Source: SCN-70-22 sp046327755
GTDB lineage: Bacteria; Gemmatimonadota; Gemmatimonadetes; Gemmatimonadales; Gemmatimonadaceae
Direction of reading: 5' to 3'
Assembly: GCA_046327755.1 (NCBI GenBank)
Contig: JAXLXW010000005.1
Location: 186,001 to 250,000, forward strand
DNA: 64,000 nt
Positions 8,338-17,054 of the stretch are shown piece after piece; the stretch's first letter is position 1, and each line of letters starts with the position of its first letter. The notes below the pieces were generated by a model. It saw only the letters and a program-made list of their open reading frames with translations, was not told the DNA's origin and did not search any database. Made by a program: the position numbers and the translations under genes.

Positions 8338-9236
8338 GCGTCGCGCGACATGTTTCGTGGCGCCCGCTCGTCGGCGCCATCTCCTGCGCGTAACGTCAGG
8401 ATCACGACTTCCGGCCGCGTTCCAAAGCGCAGCGGGATCTGCGCGCCCACACCGCTCGAGACAAGCAGCGGGACGTACGGATTGGGGATCCAGCCGGAGG
8501 CGTGGTGCCTGGTGCAGATCTCCGATCGCGTGATGGGTGCCCCGATGCCCGGCAGGACCACCTGACCACCGTGCGTGTGCCCGGACAGCACGAGCGCCAC
8601 GCCGGGGTGCACGCAGTGCGGGAGCGCATCCGGGTGATGCGAGAGGATGATGGTGGGCGTGGCGCCGTCCACCAAGGCGGCCACGGACGCGTCGGTGACA
8701 TCGCCCTCCCAGAAGTCGTGGATCCCCACCAGGTGCAACGCGCCGTCGCGATGGCGGAGTTCGAGGCGTGCATCGCGCAGGACGCGCACCCCGAGCGAGG
8801 CGAGCCAATGCTCGGTCTCATCGGCGCCGCCGTAGTGGTCGTGGTTGCCGATCACGGCAACGACGCCGTCATGGGCGCGCAGGCGCGCGAGGACTGGTGA
8901 CAGGTCCGCGTGCATGCGCAGGTACGAGCGACGCCACCACGAGCGCAGGAACCCCTCGGAGGTGCCGTAGTCGCCGAGGAGCGCGACGAGGTCGGGAGAC
9001 TGCGAGTTGGCGTAGGCGACGGCGCGCTCGGCGCGCGCCAGGGGTTGCTGCGGGCCGTGGTGAAAGTCGCTGAGGATCGCGATGCGGTAGCCGTCGAACG
9101 ACGGCGCGAGTCCGTGGATGGTGAACTCCCGGACCGTGAGCCGCAGGTCGCCTGGGGCCACCACGATCGCGTGGTAGGCGATGCCAGCGACGATCAAGGC
9201 GGCCACTATGGAGAGGACGGCGACCAGCACGACCAT
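8334..9236 (-). CDS. Membrane-anchored metallophosphoesterase (YkuE/YaeI-like)
   Basis: A 300-residue calcineurin-like phosphoesterase with one N-terminal transmembrane helix (VVLVAVLSIVAALIVAGIAY). Metal-binding motifs are complete: SDFHHG, GDYG, GNHDHYGG, LSHHPD and SGHTHGGQ. Relatives act on envelope substrates, including UDP-diacylglucosamine-type lipids or peptidoglycan intermediates, but the substrate here cannot be read from the sequence. ATG 9236 follows the stop of the upstream permease gene by five bases, so it is translationally close to the nucleoside ABC operon and may be its last gene. Confidence 0.88.
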   Translation of the reverse strand: MVVLVAVLSIVAALIVAGIAYHAIVVAPGDLRLTVREFTIHGLAPSFDGYRIAILSDFHHGPQQPLARAERAVAYANSQSPDLVALLGDYGTSEGFLRSWWRRSYLRMHADLSPVLARLRAHDGVVAVIGNHDHYGGADETEHWLASLGVRVLRDARLELRHRDGALHLVGIHDFWEGDVTDASVAALVDGATPTIILSHHPDALPHCVHPGVALVLSGHTHGGQVVLPGIGAPITRSEICTRHHASGWIPNPYVPLLVSSGVGAQIPLRFGTRPEVVILTLRAGDGADERAPRNMSRDA

Positions 9237-9241
9237 CGGGG

Positions 9242-10162
9242 TCAGAACACGCCGAGTTCGCGACGTCCCAGCGCGTGGGGTGCGCGCCCGCGTGACGTCC
9301 CGGCCGCGAGCACCACGAGGGTGAGGGCGTACGGGAGCGCGAGGAAGAGTTGATACGGCAGTTGACTTCCGGTCGACTGGAAGAGGAACTGCAGCGCGGT
9401 CGCGGCCCCGAAGAGGAGCGCGGCGAGCGCCACACCGACCGGGCGCCAGCGCCCCAGGGCAACGATCGCGATGGCGATGAAGCCGCGACCGGCGGACATC
9501 CCTTCGGTGAAGGTCCCCACCTGCGCGAGCACCAGCGACGCGCCGGCCAGCCCGCCTAACGCGCCGGCGGCCAGCACTGCAAACCCCTGGACGCGGGCCG
9601 GTCGAATACCGGCGGCCTCCGCGGCTTCGGGATGCTCTCCCACGGCGCGCACCGCCAGTCCCGCGTGCGTGCGATAGAGGAACCACCAGACGCCCGCCAC
9701 CAGCGCGTACAGTGCGTACGTGACGGCGGCCTGGTGAAAGAGCGCCTGCCCCACAAGCGGAATGCGGGAGAGCCCCGGAATGGCCAATGGACGCATCGTG
9801 GGAATGGTCAACGCGGCCCCCGTCGTCCCGAACACGGCGCGATAGAGCGTGCCGGTGAGTCCGATGGCGCCTAACGTGATCGCCGTTCCGGTGATGATCT
9901 GGTCGGTGCGCAGCCACGCCACGAAGGCGGCGAAGACGAGCGCGACGAGCATGCCGGCCGCCATCCCTCCCGCAACGCCGGCGCTGACGCTCCCGGCACT
10001 GGCCCCCACGACCGCGCCGAAGCAGCCGGCAATGATGACGCCTTCCAGCCCCACGTTGATCACGCCGGCGCGTTCGGAGATCGTCTCGCCAAGCGCGGCG
10101 AGGGCGAGTGGCGTCGCCGTGCGCACGGTCGCCTCGAGGAATGGCGCGAGCGTGTCGCTCAT
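9242..10162 (-). CDS. ABC transporter permease, BMP/nucleoside type (second permease)
   Basis: A 306-residue membrane protein of the BPD_transp_2 family, like NupQ of the Bacillus guanosine importer. The N-terminal pattern PLALAALGETISERAGVINVGLEGVIIAG is diagnostic for this branch (ISERxGxxNxGxEG). The region EAAGI with nearby Arg residues is the cytoplasmic coupling loop. Its ATG overlaps the stop of the first permease (ATGA), a strong sign of coupled translation. It works with the other permease, the double ATPase and the BMP lipoprotein upstream to import purine or pyrimidine nucleosides. Confidence 0.92.
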   Translation of the reverse strand: MSDTLAPFLEATVRTATPLALAALGETISERAGVINVGLEGVIIAGCFGAVVGASAGSVSAGVAGGMAAGMLVALVFAAFVAWLRTDQIITGTAITLGAIGLTGTLYRAVFGTTGAALTIPTMRPLAIPGLSRIPLVGQALFHQAAVTYALYALVAGVWWFLYRTHAGLAVRAVGEHPEAAEAAGIRPARVQGFAVLAAGALGGLAGASLVLAQVGTFTEGMSAGRGFIAIAIVALGRWRPVGVALAALLFGAATALQFLFQSTGSQLPYQLFLALPYALTLVVLAAGTSRGRAPHALGRRELGVF

Positions 10163-11229
10163 ACCCCCACCTCGGCGGGACGTGTGGCGCGACGCGCGAG
10201 GGCGGCGCGCGCCCCAACGATGGCCAGGATGATGAGCGCCTCCACCACGCTGACGAGCACCAACGGCACCCCGGCCTCGCGCTGCATGGCAGCGGCGCCG
10301 GCTTCGAGCGCGCCGAGGAAGGCCCCGCTGACCAGCACGAGCCCCGGGTGCAATCCGGCGAGGAGGGCGACGGCGATCGCGGTGTAGCCGTACCCTGGTG
10401 AGATGTTCTCGTAGAGCGCGTATGTGACGCCGGTCAATTCCACGCCCCCTGCAAGCCCTGCCAGCGCGCCGCTCACGAGAAAGGCGCGAAAGCGAACCGA
10501 GGCAATATCCACACGGCCGGCGCTGGCGGCGGCTTCGGCGTTCGCCCCAACCACGCGCAGCCGGAAGCCGGCCGCCGTGTTACGCACGACGTACCAGCTC
10601 GCGAGCGCCGCGACGATGGCCAGCGCAAATCCGACGTGGAGGCGGGTACCCGGGATGAGCATGGGGAGGTGCGCCCACGCCGGAATGGACGACGATTGCG
10701 GGTACACACGCGTTGGCTCCTGCAGCGGTCCGCGCACGAGATAGCCCACCGTGTTGAGCGCGACGAAGTTCATCATGATCGTGCTGATGACCTCGAGCAC
10801 GCCGAATCGTCGCCGGAGCCACGCCGGGATGGCGGCCCAGGCGGCGCCCGCCACGGCCGCCGCGGCGAGCGCCAAGGGCACTGCGATCACGCCGATGCCC
10901 TGGCCGACCCCCAGCACCACAGCGGACGCTGCGGCGGCACCCGCCAGCAGCTGGCCCTCGGCGCCGATGTTCAGGATCCCGCCATGAAAGGCGATGGCGA
11001 CGGCCAGCCCAGTAAGGATGAGCGGCGTGGCGCGTACCAGCGATGCCGAGAAAATGGCGTACGAGCTCCCGGCTGCCCCGCGCACGAGGGCGGTCAGGGC
11101 CGTTGGGACGTCGAACCCGCCAGCCGCAATAGCGATGGCAAGCAGGGCCACGATGGCGGCGGCGAGCGCGAGGGCGAGCAGGAGGGAGCCGGCCATCGCC
11201 GGCAGGCGCCGCGGTGTCGCGACGGCCAT
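10159..11229 (-). CDS. ABC transporter permease, BMP/nucleoside type (first permease)
   Basis: A 356-residue NupP-like permease of the BPD_transp_2 family. It carries the typical sequence ILTGLAVAIAFHGGILNIGAEGQ (FxxGxxNIGxEGQ) and the loop RVVGANAEAAASAGRVD facing the ATPase. Hydrophobic segments fill the protein. ATG 11229 lies one base after the TAG of the small membrane protein gene upstream (TAGCATG), which supports this start. It is the longer of the two permeases, as in other operons of this kind. Confidence 0.92.
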   Translation of the reverse strand: MAVATPRRLPAMAGSLLLALALAAAIVALLAIAIAAGGFDVPTALTALVRGAAGSSYAIFSASLVRATPLILTGLAVAIAFHGGILNIGAEGQLLAGAAAASAVVLGVGQGIGVIAVPLALAAAAVAGAAWAAIPAWLRRRFGVLEVISTIMMNFVALNTVGYLVRGPLQEPTRVYPQSSSIPAWAHLPMLIPGTRLHVGFALAIVAALASWYVVRNTAAGFRLRVVGANAEAAASAGRVDIASVRFRAFLVSGALAGLAGGVELTGVTYALYENISPGYGYTAIAVALLAGLHPGLVLVSGAFLGALEAGAAAMQREAGVPLVLVSVVEALIILAIVGARAALARRATRPAEVGV

Positions 11230-11230
11230 G

Positions 11231-11650
11231 CTACGGGCGGCGCCGGAAGATGCGGTACTCCACGACGCCGGTGTCGCACACCGTGCGCGCCTCGGAGTAT
11301 GGGATGGCGAAGTAGGTGTAGGCGCGTACGGTCGCTGCACCGCCGTTGCATCTGGCGGTACTGTCGACGCGGATCACGCGGAGCGCCTGCACGAGGCCAA
11401 GGCGCTCCAACGGATGATCCCAGAGCGAGAGCGCCGTGACCTTGGCCTGTTGCGCGAAGGCGCGCGAACCGGCGGGCACCAGGTCCAGGCCGTCGCCGAT
11501 CACCCAGCGCGGCACTGCGGCGCCGAGCGTGAGGACCAACACTTTCCAGCCGATGCTGATGCCGACGAGGATCATCCACGGCTTGACCCGCCGCGCCGCC
11601 CGCTTGGGCTGCGCGACCGATGGCAAGGAATGGGGCGTCGGCGCGGACAT
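11231..11650 (-). CDS. Small single-span membrane protein, unknown
   Basis: A 139-residue protein with a basic N-terminus (KRAARRVKPW), one hydrophobic segment (MILVGISIGWKVLVLTLGAAV, about residues 26-46) and a presumed periplasmic domain that contains two Cys (TARCNGG and TVCDTG). I do not recognise the family. It sits directly before the first permease, separated from it by a single base. That suggests an accessory role to the ABC importer or simple co-expression. No clear ribosome site precedes the ATG at 11650. Confidence 0.6.
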   Translation of the reverse strand: MSAPTPHSLPSVAQPKRAARRVKPWMILVGISIGWKVLVLTLGAAVPRWVIGDGLDLVPAGSRAFAQQAKVTALSLWDHPLERLGLVQALRVIRVDSTARCNGGAATVRAYTYFAIPYSEARTVCDTGVVEYRIFRRRP

Positions 11651-11770
11651 GATGCTTGATATTACTCGAATGACCTGAACACGAGCCAAGGGGACGTCAC
11701 ACCGCAGGATACAGGCGATCCCCCGGTATGGCGCTGAAGCCGGCGATGCCGAACGGCGTTCCCGGACGCA

Positions 11771-11796
11771 CCGGCCCCGTGTCAGGTACGGGCCGG
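11771..11796 (-). terminator. GC-rich hairpin after the second MFS gene
   Basis: The arms CCGGCCCGT and ACGGGGCCGG (minus strand) pair with one bulge across a seven-base loop. The hairpin lies 13 bp past the MFS stop codon. No T-run is present. If it terminates transcription, the genes downstream (permeases) would need their own promoter in 11651-11770. Confidence 0.4.
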
Positions 11797-11808
11797 AGCC
11801 GCGATCCG

Positions 11809-13065
11809 TCAGCGGTCGCGCGCGCGCTCCGCCCTCGCCAACCGCTCCAGCGGACGCAAGCGCGCCATCGCCACTATTCCAAGTATCGGTCCTAGGGCCA
11901 GCGGGAGGAACGCACGCTCCCATCCCCAGGTGCGCGCCCAGACCGGTACAAGGCGGATGGTCACCGTCGTGAGAAGGAAGCCTGTGGCCGTCTGGACCGT
12001 GACAGCAGTGCCGACATAGCGCGGTGGAGAGAACTCGGTGACCGCCGCCGAGAATTGCGCCGAATCGGCGACGACCGCGGCGCCCCAGACGAGCGAGATG
12101 ACAATCGGGACCCACGCTGGCGCCCCGAGCGACGGGCCGATCAGAATCGCGCACGTCGCACTGATGGCCATGGCGATGATGGTGATCGAACTTCGATCAA
12201 CCGCGTCGGCGAGCCGCCCTGCGAGTACCGACCCGACTGCCCCTGCACCGATGGAGGCGAAGGCAACGGACGGCGCTACCCAGAAGCTCAAGTCGTACCG
12301 ACCCGACGCGGCGCTCCAGAAGGGGCCGATCGCGCTCCACATGGCGTAGAGCTCCCACATGTGACCGAGGTATCCCAGTGAGGCCAGACGTGCCCCCCGA
12401 CTTCGAACGACCTCGCCAATCGCACGAGGGTCGAAGGGTGCTGATGGAGATTGATGGGGTCCCTCCTCGACGTAGAGGAGAAAAATCAATGCGCCGCCAA
12501 CGGCACATGTCGACGCCAATATCACCAGAGTACGCCACGCACTGGCGGGAACGACGACCGCCAGAAGGTGTGGCATCGCGGAACCAAGGGTAGTCCCGCC
12601 AACCAAGGCACCGATCGCAGTACCGCGACGAGTGGTGGTCCACCCCGCCGCCAGCTTGATCCCGGGTGGGTAGACGCCAGAGAGCGAGACGCCGACGAGG
12701 AGCCGGAGGATGACTGCGCCCTCGTATCCCACCCCCGGGAGAGCGAGCGCCGCCGTCGCCGCTGCTGCAGCAATCGAACACCAACCGGCGAGTCGCGCCG
12801 GTCGAAGACGATCGGCCAGGAGCGTGGCGGCGCTGACGACGGATCCTGCGACGAAGCCAAGCTGGACACCGAGGGTCAGCCAGATGCCGCCGCCTCCTCC
12901 AGAAGGTCCCGCTCCCGCGGCAATCCACTCGCCAACCATCGCCTGCGCGACCACCGTGGCGCTGAACCAGGGTGACATGCCGAGTACGACGGCCGCGAGG
13001 AGAATCGCGAGCTGAGGAATCGCGCGGGGAAATGCGTGCGCCGAGGAGGGGGAACGGGCGCTCAC
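11809..13065 (-). CDS. MFS transporter inserted in the ABC operon
   Basis: A 418-residue major facilitator protein with about 12 hydrophobic segments. It starts with AIPQLAILLAAVVLGMSPWFSATVVAQAM, has the loop ADRLRPARLAGW between TM2 and TM3 and GRLADAVDRSS in the second half. Its specificity is unknown; the WFS opening resembles CynX/NimT-like and related small-molecule carriers. The start is GTG 13065. Base composition looks less GC-rich than in its neighbours, with several AT-rich stretches (for example around 12480), which could mean later acquisition. It separates the ATPase from the permeases of what otherwise would be one ABC operon. Confidence 0.82.
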   Translation of the reverse strand: MSARSPSSAHAFPRAIPQLAILLAAVVLGMSPWFSATVVAQAMVGEWIAAGAGPSGGGGGIWLTLGVQLGFVAGSVVSAATLLADRLRPARLAGWCSIAAAAATAALALPGVGYEGAVILRLLVGVSLSGVYPPGIKLAAGWTTTRRGTAIGALVGGTTLGSAMPHLLAVVVPASAWRTLVILASTCAVGGALIFLLYVEEGPHQSPSAPFDPRAIGEVVRSRGARLASLGYLGHMWELYAMWSAIGPFWSAASGRYDLSFWVAPSVAFASIGAGAVGSVLAGRLADAVDRSSITIIAMAISATCAILIGPSLGAPAWVPIVISLVWGAAVVADSAQFSAAVTEFSPPRYVGTAVTVQTATGFLLTTVTIRLVPVWARTWGWERAFLPLALGPILGIVAMARLRPLERLARAERARDR

Positions 13066-13109
13066 AACTCTGTGAAGGAGGGAGAGGAGTGGGTGGGTCC
13101 GCGCGGGAT

Positions 13110-13157
13110 CAGCGGGTGGTTTAGTGGATGGTTCAGCGGATGGGCCAGCGGAAGCTC
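13110..13157. repeat. Four imperfect 12-bp tandem repeats
   Basis: Units CAGCGGGTGGTT, TAGTGGATGGTT, CAGCGGATGGGC and CAGCGGAAGCTC follow each other in the gap between the ATPase stop and the MFS start. They lie in non-coding DNA 10 bp past the ATPase stop. Confidence 0.6.
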
Positions 13158-13166
13158 AGCTGGGGG

Positions 13167-14630
13167 TCACGAAGCGCCGAGCATTGCCCGAGCGACCTCG
13201 TCGCGTGACGGTGGATCGATCGTGCGGACGTGTCCCGCGTGGATCACAACGACTCGATCTGCGAGCGCCAGCACTTCATCGAGATCGCTTGAGTATACCA
13301 CGACGGCACTACCTGTCTCGCGAGCGCTACGTAACTGGCTTTGTACTGCTGCAGTTGCCCGTATGTCCAGACCGCGCGTGGGGTTCTCGGCGATCACCAG
13401 CGCCGGTCCGTCGGCGAGCTCGCGACCCAAGACGAACTTCTGCTGGTTGCCCCCGGAGAGCTCTCGACCCAGTGAGTGGCCTCCCGAAGTGCGAACGTCG
13501 AACTCGCTGAGCACTTGGTCGCAGTCGGCCGCGACGCGCGTCCAGTCGATCACCCCTCGCCGATCAGAGAGGCTCCGTAGCGCCAGGTTCTCAACCAGTG
13601 TCATGTCCAGTACCATCGCGTCCCGGTGACGATCCTCGGGAATGAAGGCGACACGTTCGGGTAGCGTCACCGATCCGGCGGATGGGGAAAGCCGCCCCGC
13701 CAGAACGCGTAGGAACTCACGCTGCCCTGCTCCCTCGACTGCGGCGACACCGATTATCTCGCCACGTCGCACCTCGAGCGACGCTGCGCGGAGTGCTTCC
13801 TTTCCGCGGTCGCTGCGCACGTGCACCTGCCGCAGCTCGGCGACCACGACCGGGGACTCCCATTGCGCGACCGTGCCGGCGTGCGAGGGCTGCTCGCCAG
13901 CGCGGGAGAGGTCGCTGGCGCCCTCGGCTCCGATGAGCGCCGCGACGAGCGCCCCCTCGTCGAGCGCCGTCGCGGTACCGGTGAGTACCGTGGCGCCCCG
14001 CCGCAGCACCGTGACGTCATCGGCGATGGCAAGCGCCTCTCGCAGCTTGTGCGTGATGAGGACGACGGTGTTTCCCTCATCGCGATAGCGCCGCACCCAC
14101 CGCATGAGGTCCTCGGCCTCAGTCGGCGCGAGGACGGCGGTCGGTTCATCGAGTATGAGGAGCCGCGCCTCCCGTGCGAGCGCCTTCACGATCTCGAGGC
14201 GCTGTTGCGCGCCGACCGGGAGATCGGCCACCAGCGCGGCAGGATCGAGGACGAGCCCAGTGCGCTGACCAAGGGCGCGCACGCGTTCGGCCGCCTGCCG
14301 CGGGTCGAAGCGCCCGCGCATGCCTAACGCGACATTCTCCGCGACCGACATCGCGGGGACGAGCGTGAAGTGCTGGTGCACCATTCCCACGCCGCGCGCG
14401 ATCGCATCAGCACTCGAACGGAGCGTCGCGATGTCTCCAAAGATTCGCAGCGAGCCGGCGTCAGCGCGCAGCATCCCGTAGGCGGCACGCATCAACGTGG
14501 TCTTGCCGGCGCCGTTCTCGCCGAGGAGCGCGTGCACGGTCCCTTCCCGCACGCGGAGTGTAGCGCCCGCGAGTGCCTCGACGGTGCCGAAGCGCTTGCG
14601 GATTGCCTCCAGCTCAAGCGCTGGGTTCAC
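13167..14630 (-). CDS. Double-domain ABC ATPase of the BMP/nucleoside importer
   Basis: A 487-residue protein with two ABC cassettes, like NupO or RbsA. Cassette 1 has Walker A GENGAGKTT (about residue 40), Q-loop VHQHFTLVP, a weak signature (LPVGAQQRLEIVKAL) and Walker B LLILDEPTAVL. Cassette 2 has a degenerate P-loop (GAVEGAGQRE), signature LSGGNQQK and Walker B LVIAENPTRGLD, with Glu and Asn in place of Asp-Glu. This asymmetry is normal for the family, where one site is catalytically weak. The GTG start at 14630 overlaps the TGA of the Nif3 gene (GTGA), so translation is coupled. Confidence 0.93.
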   Translation of the reverse strand: MNPALELEAIRKRFGTVEALAGATLRVREGTVHALLGENGAGKTTLMRAAYGMLRADAGSLRIFGDIATLRSSADAIARGVGMVHQHFTLVPAMSVAENVALGMRGRFDPRQAAERVRALGQRTGLVLDPAALVADLPVGAQQRLEIVKALAREARLLILDEPTAVLAPTEAEDLMRWVRRYRDEGNTVVLITHKLREALAIADDVTVLRRGATVLTGTATALDEGALVAALIGAEGASDLSRAGEQPSHAGTVAQWESPVVVAELRQVHVRSDRGKEALRAASLEVRRGEIIGVAAVEGAGQREFLRVLAGRLSPSAGSVTLPERVAFIPEDRHRDAMVLDMTLVENLALRSLSDRRGVIDWTRVAADCDQVLSEFDVRTSGGHSLGRELSGGNQQKFVLGRELADGPALVIAENPTRGLDIRATAAVQSQLRSARETGSAVVVYSSDLDEVLALADRVVVIHAGHVRTIDPPSRDEVARAMLGAS

Positions 14631-15403
14631 GAGCCCGTCGGGAGGTACAGGAAGGTGGCGGGGATCCCGAACTGGGCGGACACCGCGCCTGCGAGCGCGC
14701 GGACGCCTAACGTCTCCGTGGCGTAGTGGCCAGCGTAGATGATGACGACGCCCGCTTCCGGCGCGTCGACGGTGGTGTGGTGCGGCCCCTCGCCCACGAT
14801 GAGCGTGTCGATGCCGCGCTGCTGCGCCTCCCGAATCTCGCGCGACCCCGCGCCCGCCCCCGTCAGCACTGCCCATCGCCTGGTCAGGCGATCGCCGTCG
14901 CTCCACGCGGAGGCTCGTGCCGCGCCCCCCAACGCGCTCGCGAAGCGATCCGCGCGCGCGAGAAGCTCGCGCGTCGCGACGTCGCTCTCCCCGGCGACAC
15001 CGATTGGGACGCCCTCGTACGCACCGAAGCGGTCGGTCGGCTCCAGGCCCAGCTCGCGTGCCAGTGAGGCGTTGTTGCCATGCACCAGATGGGCGTCCAG
15101 CGGGAGGTGCGTGCCATAGACGGCGATGTCGTGCGACATGAGGAGGCGGAGCCGCTCGTAACTCGTGCCCACGAGTCGTTGCGCGCCCCCCCAGAACATG
15201 CCGTGATGCAGGATGAGGAAGTTGGCGTCCGCTTCGATGGCGGCGTCGATGGTGCGACGCGAGAAATCCACCGCTGCCGCGACCCGGCGTACAGGGCCGC
15301 TGTTATCGAGCTGCAGTCCGTTGAGGGCCCCGGGATAGTCAGGGAAGCCGCGCGACGACAGCTCGTCATCGAGCCAGCTTGCGAGTTGGCTGGCGGTGGA
15401 CAT
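14627..15403 (-). CDS. Nif3-family dinuclear metal protein (YbgI/GTP cyclohydrolase type 2-like)
   Basis: A 258-residue protein with family motifs: GLQLD near the start, the metal ligands LILHHGMFW and THLPLDAH, and late EGPHHTTV and YAGHYATET that complete the di-metal site. It is the short form without the inserted PII-like domain. Its true function is debated; several members hydrolyse GTP or nucleoside-related compounds in vitro. ATG 15403 is chosen because AAGGGG lies eight bases upstream; a GTG at 15409 overlaps the stop of the BMP gene. It lies between the binding protein and the ATPase of a nucleoside importer, which is suggestive for a nucleotide-related role. Confidence 0.88.
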   Translation of the reverse strand: MSTASQLASWLDDELSSRGFPDYPGALNGLQLDNSGPVRRVAAAVDFSRRTIDAAIEADANFLILHHGMFWGGAQRLVGTSYERLRLLMSHDIAVYGTHLPLDAHLVHGNNASLARELGLEPTDRFGAYEGVPIGVAGESDVATRELLARADRFASALGGAARASAWSDGDRLTRRWAVLTGAGAGSREIREAQQRGIDTLIVGEGPHHTTVDAPEAGVVIIYAGHYATETLGVRALAGAVSAQFGIPATFLYLPTGS

Positions 15404-15405
15404 CG

Positions 15406-16443
15406 TCACGACCCCTTTGGAAAGGGGCGACCTGGCTCGATCCTGATGGAGCCAGCGGTAATGCCGGCCCTTACCGAATCGACGGCCTTGAGCGCCGACT
15501 CCGGAATCCTCGACTTCAGCGCTTCATTGAGCTCGAGTCGTACCGCATCGACTTTCGATCCCATCGCGACGACCCGCGGCTTGAACGTCCCGGCCTGAAT
15601 CTCCCGCGCAACCATCAGGAAAGCGTGCGGAACGTCGACGACGACGCTGGCGACCGTCACCTCGGGCGCCACCGCGTTCTGGTTGGAGTTGGAGCCAAAG
15701 ACCAATGCCTTCCGCGACTCGCGTGCGGCTTGGAAGACCCCGAGACCAGCGGCGTCGGCGTTCTGGAAAAGCACGTCGGCCCTTCGCGAAATCTGGGCGA
15801 GCGCCTGCTCCTTTCCCGCGCTCGCGTCCTCCCAGGAACCGATATAGGAGATGAGCAGAGTCACGTTCGGGTTGACCGACTTCGCGCCGTCTTCGAAGGC
15901 CTTGAAGGAATCACGTACCGGGGGGAGTTCAGTCCCGCCGATAGCGCCGATCACATTGGTCTTGGTCAGAGCGCCAGCGAGCATCCCCGCCATGTACGAC
16001 GGTTCTTCGAAGGCGAAGCGAATGCCGGCGAGGTTAGGGCCGCTCGTGTTGCCTGAAGTGGTCACGAAGGTGGTGCGGGGGAACTCCGGGGCGACACGAG
16101 CGGCGGCGTCCTGGAATTCGAAGCCGTGTCCGAAGACGAGCGTGTATCCTTGCGCCCCATACTGCCGAAAGTTTTCCTCGAACTCGGCTGGCGTCTTCGT
16201 CTGGATGTGAGATACCGACGCGCCGAGGGAGTCGCGGATGCGCATCAGCCCGGCATACGCGGAGCCGTTCCACGACTGATCCGAGATGGGACCGGGGGTG
16301 AGCAGGGCGACTTTCATCGCGGATGCAGCTCCCCCGGAGTCGACGCCTCCCTTCTCCTTGGCGCCTCCGCAGGCGGCGAGCGTGAGCGCGACCGCCGTGT
16401 TGAAGACGATGTGGAAGAGTGTGGAGAACCGTGTCGCCTTCAC
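15406..16443 (-). CDS. BMP-family nucleoside-binding lipoprotein
   Basis: A 345-residue substrate-binding protein related to TmpC/PnrA/BmpA. The signal peptide ends in lipobox LTLAAC|GG. The mature part has MKVALLTPGPISDQSWNGSAY, then VFGHGFEFQDAA and the domain-crossover region GTELPPVRDSFKAFEDGA typical of the purine-nucleoside receptor fold. GTG 16443 has the ribosome site GAGAGGAG six bases upstream, the best in this region, as fits the first gene of an operon. It delivers the ligand to the two permeases encoded downstream. Confidence 0.92.
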   Translation of the reverse strand: MKATRFSTLFHIVFNTAVALTLAACGGAKEKGGVDSGGAASAMKVALLTPGPISDQSWNGSAYAGLMRIRDSLGASVSHIQTKTPAEFEENFRQYGAQGYTLVFGHGFEFQDAAARVAPEFPRTTFVTTSGNTSGPNLAGIRFAFEEPSYMAGMLAGALTKTNVIGAIGGTELPPVRDSFKAFEDGAKSVNPNVTLLISYIGSWEDASAGKEQALAQISRRADVLFQNADAAGLGVFQAARESRKALVFGSNSNQNAVAPEVTVASVVVDVPHAFLMVAREIQAGTFKPRVVAMGSKVDAVRLELNEALKSRIPESALKAVDSVRAGITAGSIRIEPGRPFPKGS

Positions 16444-16582
16444 TGCCAGCTCCTCTCGTGGATGTTTGGCGCCCGCAGGTGTAGGCCCTGGGGTGGTGTG
16501 ATGCTCGCGGCCGATGCGGCGGGATACGACTGGGGAGCGATGTCTCCCTACGAGCGGCCGCGCCGGGCTGGAGCGACCCAGC

Positions 16583-17026
16583 CTAGCCCTCGGCGACCAA
16601 GCCCATGGTGGGAGTTCCGGCGGGGGTGAGCCGCGTGCTCATGGCGTGCTCTCCCATGCGAACGCTGCCGTTGATGACGCCGCCCTCGTACACCACCATG
16701 CTCTTGGTCAGGATGTCACCCTCGACGGACGACGACCCCTGGATCTCAACACGTTCGGTGGCGAGAACGTTGCCGACGACCGATCCGCCGAGGACGGCCT
16801 CGACGGCATGCACGTCGCCGTGAATCGTGCCGCTCTTGCCGAGGAGGAGTTGACGCGCGCCGCGCACCGAGCCCTCCACGACGCCTTCGACCTTGATGGT
16901 CCCGTTGCTCTCGATGTCACCGATGACACGCATTCCGCTTCCGATCACGGAGATGGACGGTTCGGCGCTGCCGGATTCGAGTCGGGTGGCCGGGCGATCG
17001 CCGGCGGGCTTGTTGAAGATGGCCAT
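16583..17026 (-). CDS. Bactofilin
   Basis: A 147-residue polymer-forming protein (DUF583). It has a short disordered N-tail (MAIFNKPAGDRPATRLESG), then the beta-helical core with repeated hydrophobic/Gly pattern: ISVIGSGMRVIGDIESNGTIKVEGVVEGSV, continuing through GTIHGDVHAVEAV and GSSSVEGDILTKS. Bactofilins form filaments without nucleotide and serve cell shape or chromosome positioning. ATG 17026 is placed 28 bp after the parB stop on the same strand, so it is probably read with parAB. In Myxococcus bactofilins scaffold the ParABS system; that precedent makes the neighbourhood meaningful. Confidence 0.9.
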   Translation of the reverse strand: MAIFNKPAGDRPATRLESGSAEPSISVIGSGMRVIGDIESNGTIKVEGVVEGSVRGARQLLLGKSGTIHGDVHAVEAVLGGSVVGNVLATERVEIQGSSSVEGDILTKSMVVYEGGVINGSVRMGEHAMSTRLTPAGTPTMGLVAEG

Positions 17027-17054
17027 GGGACGGGGGAAGGCGTTTGGGGGGGCG

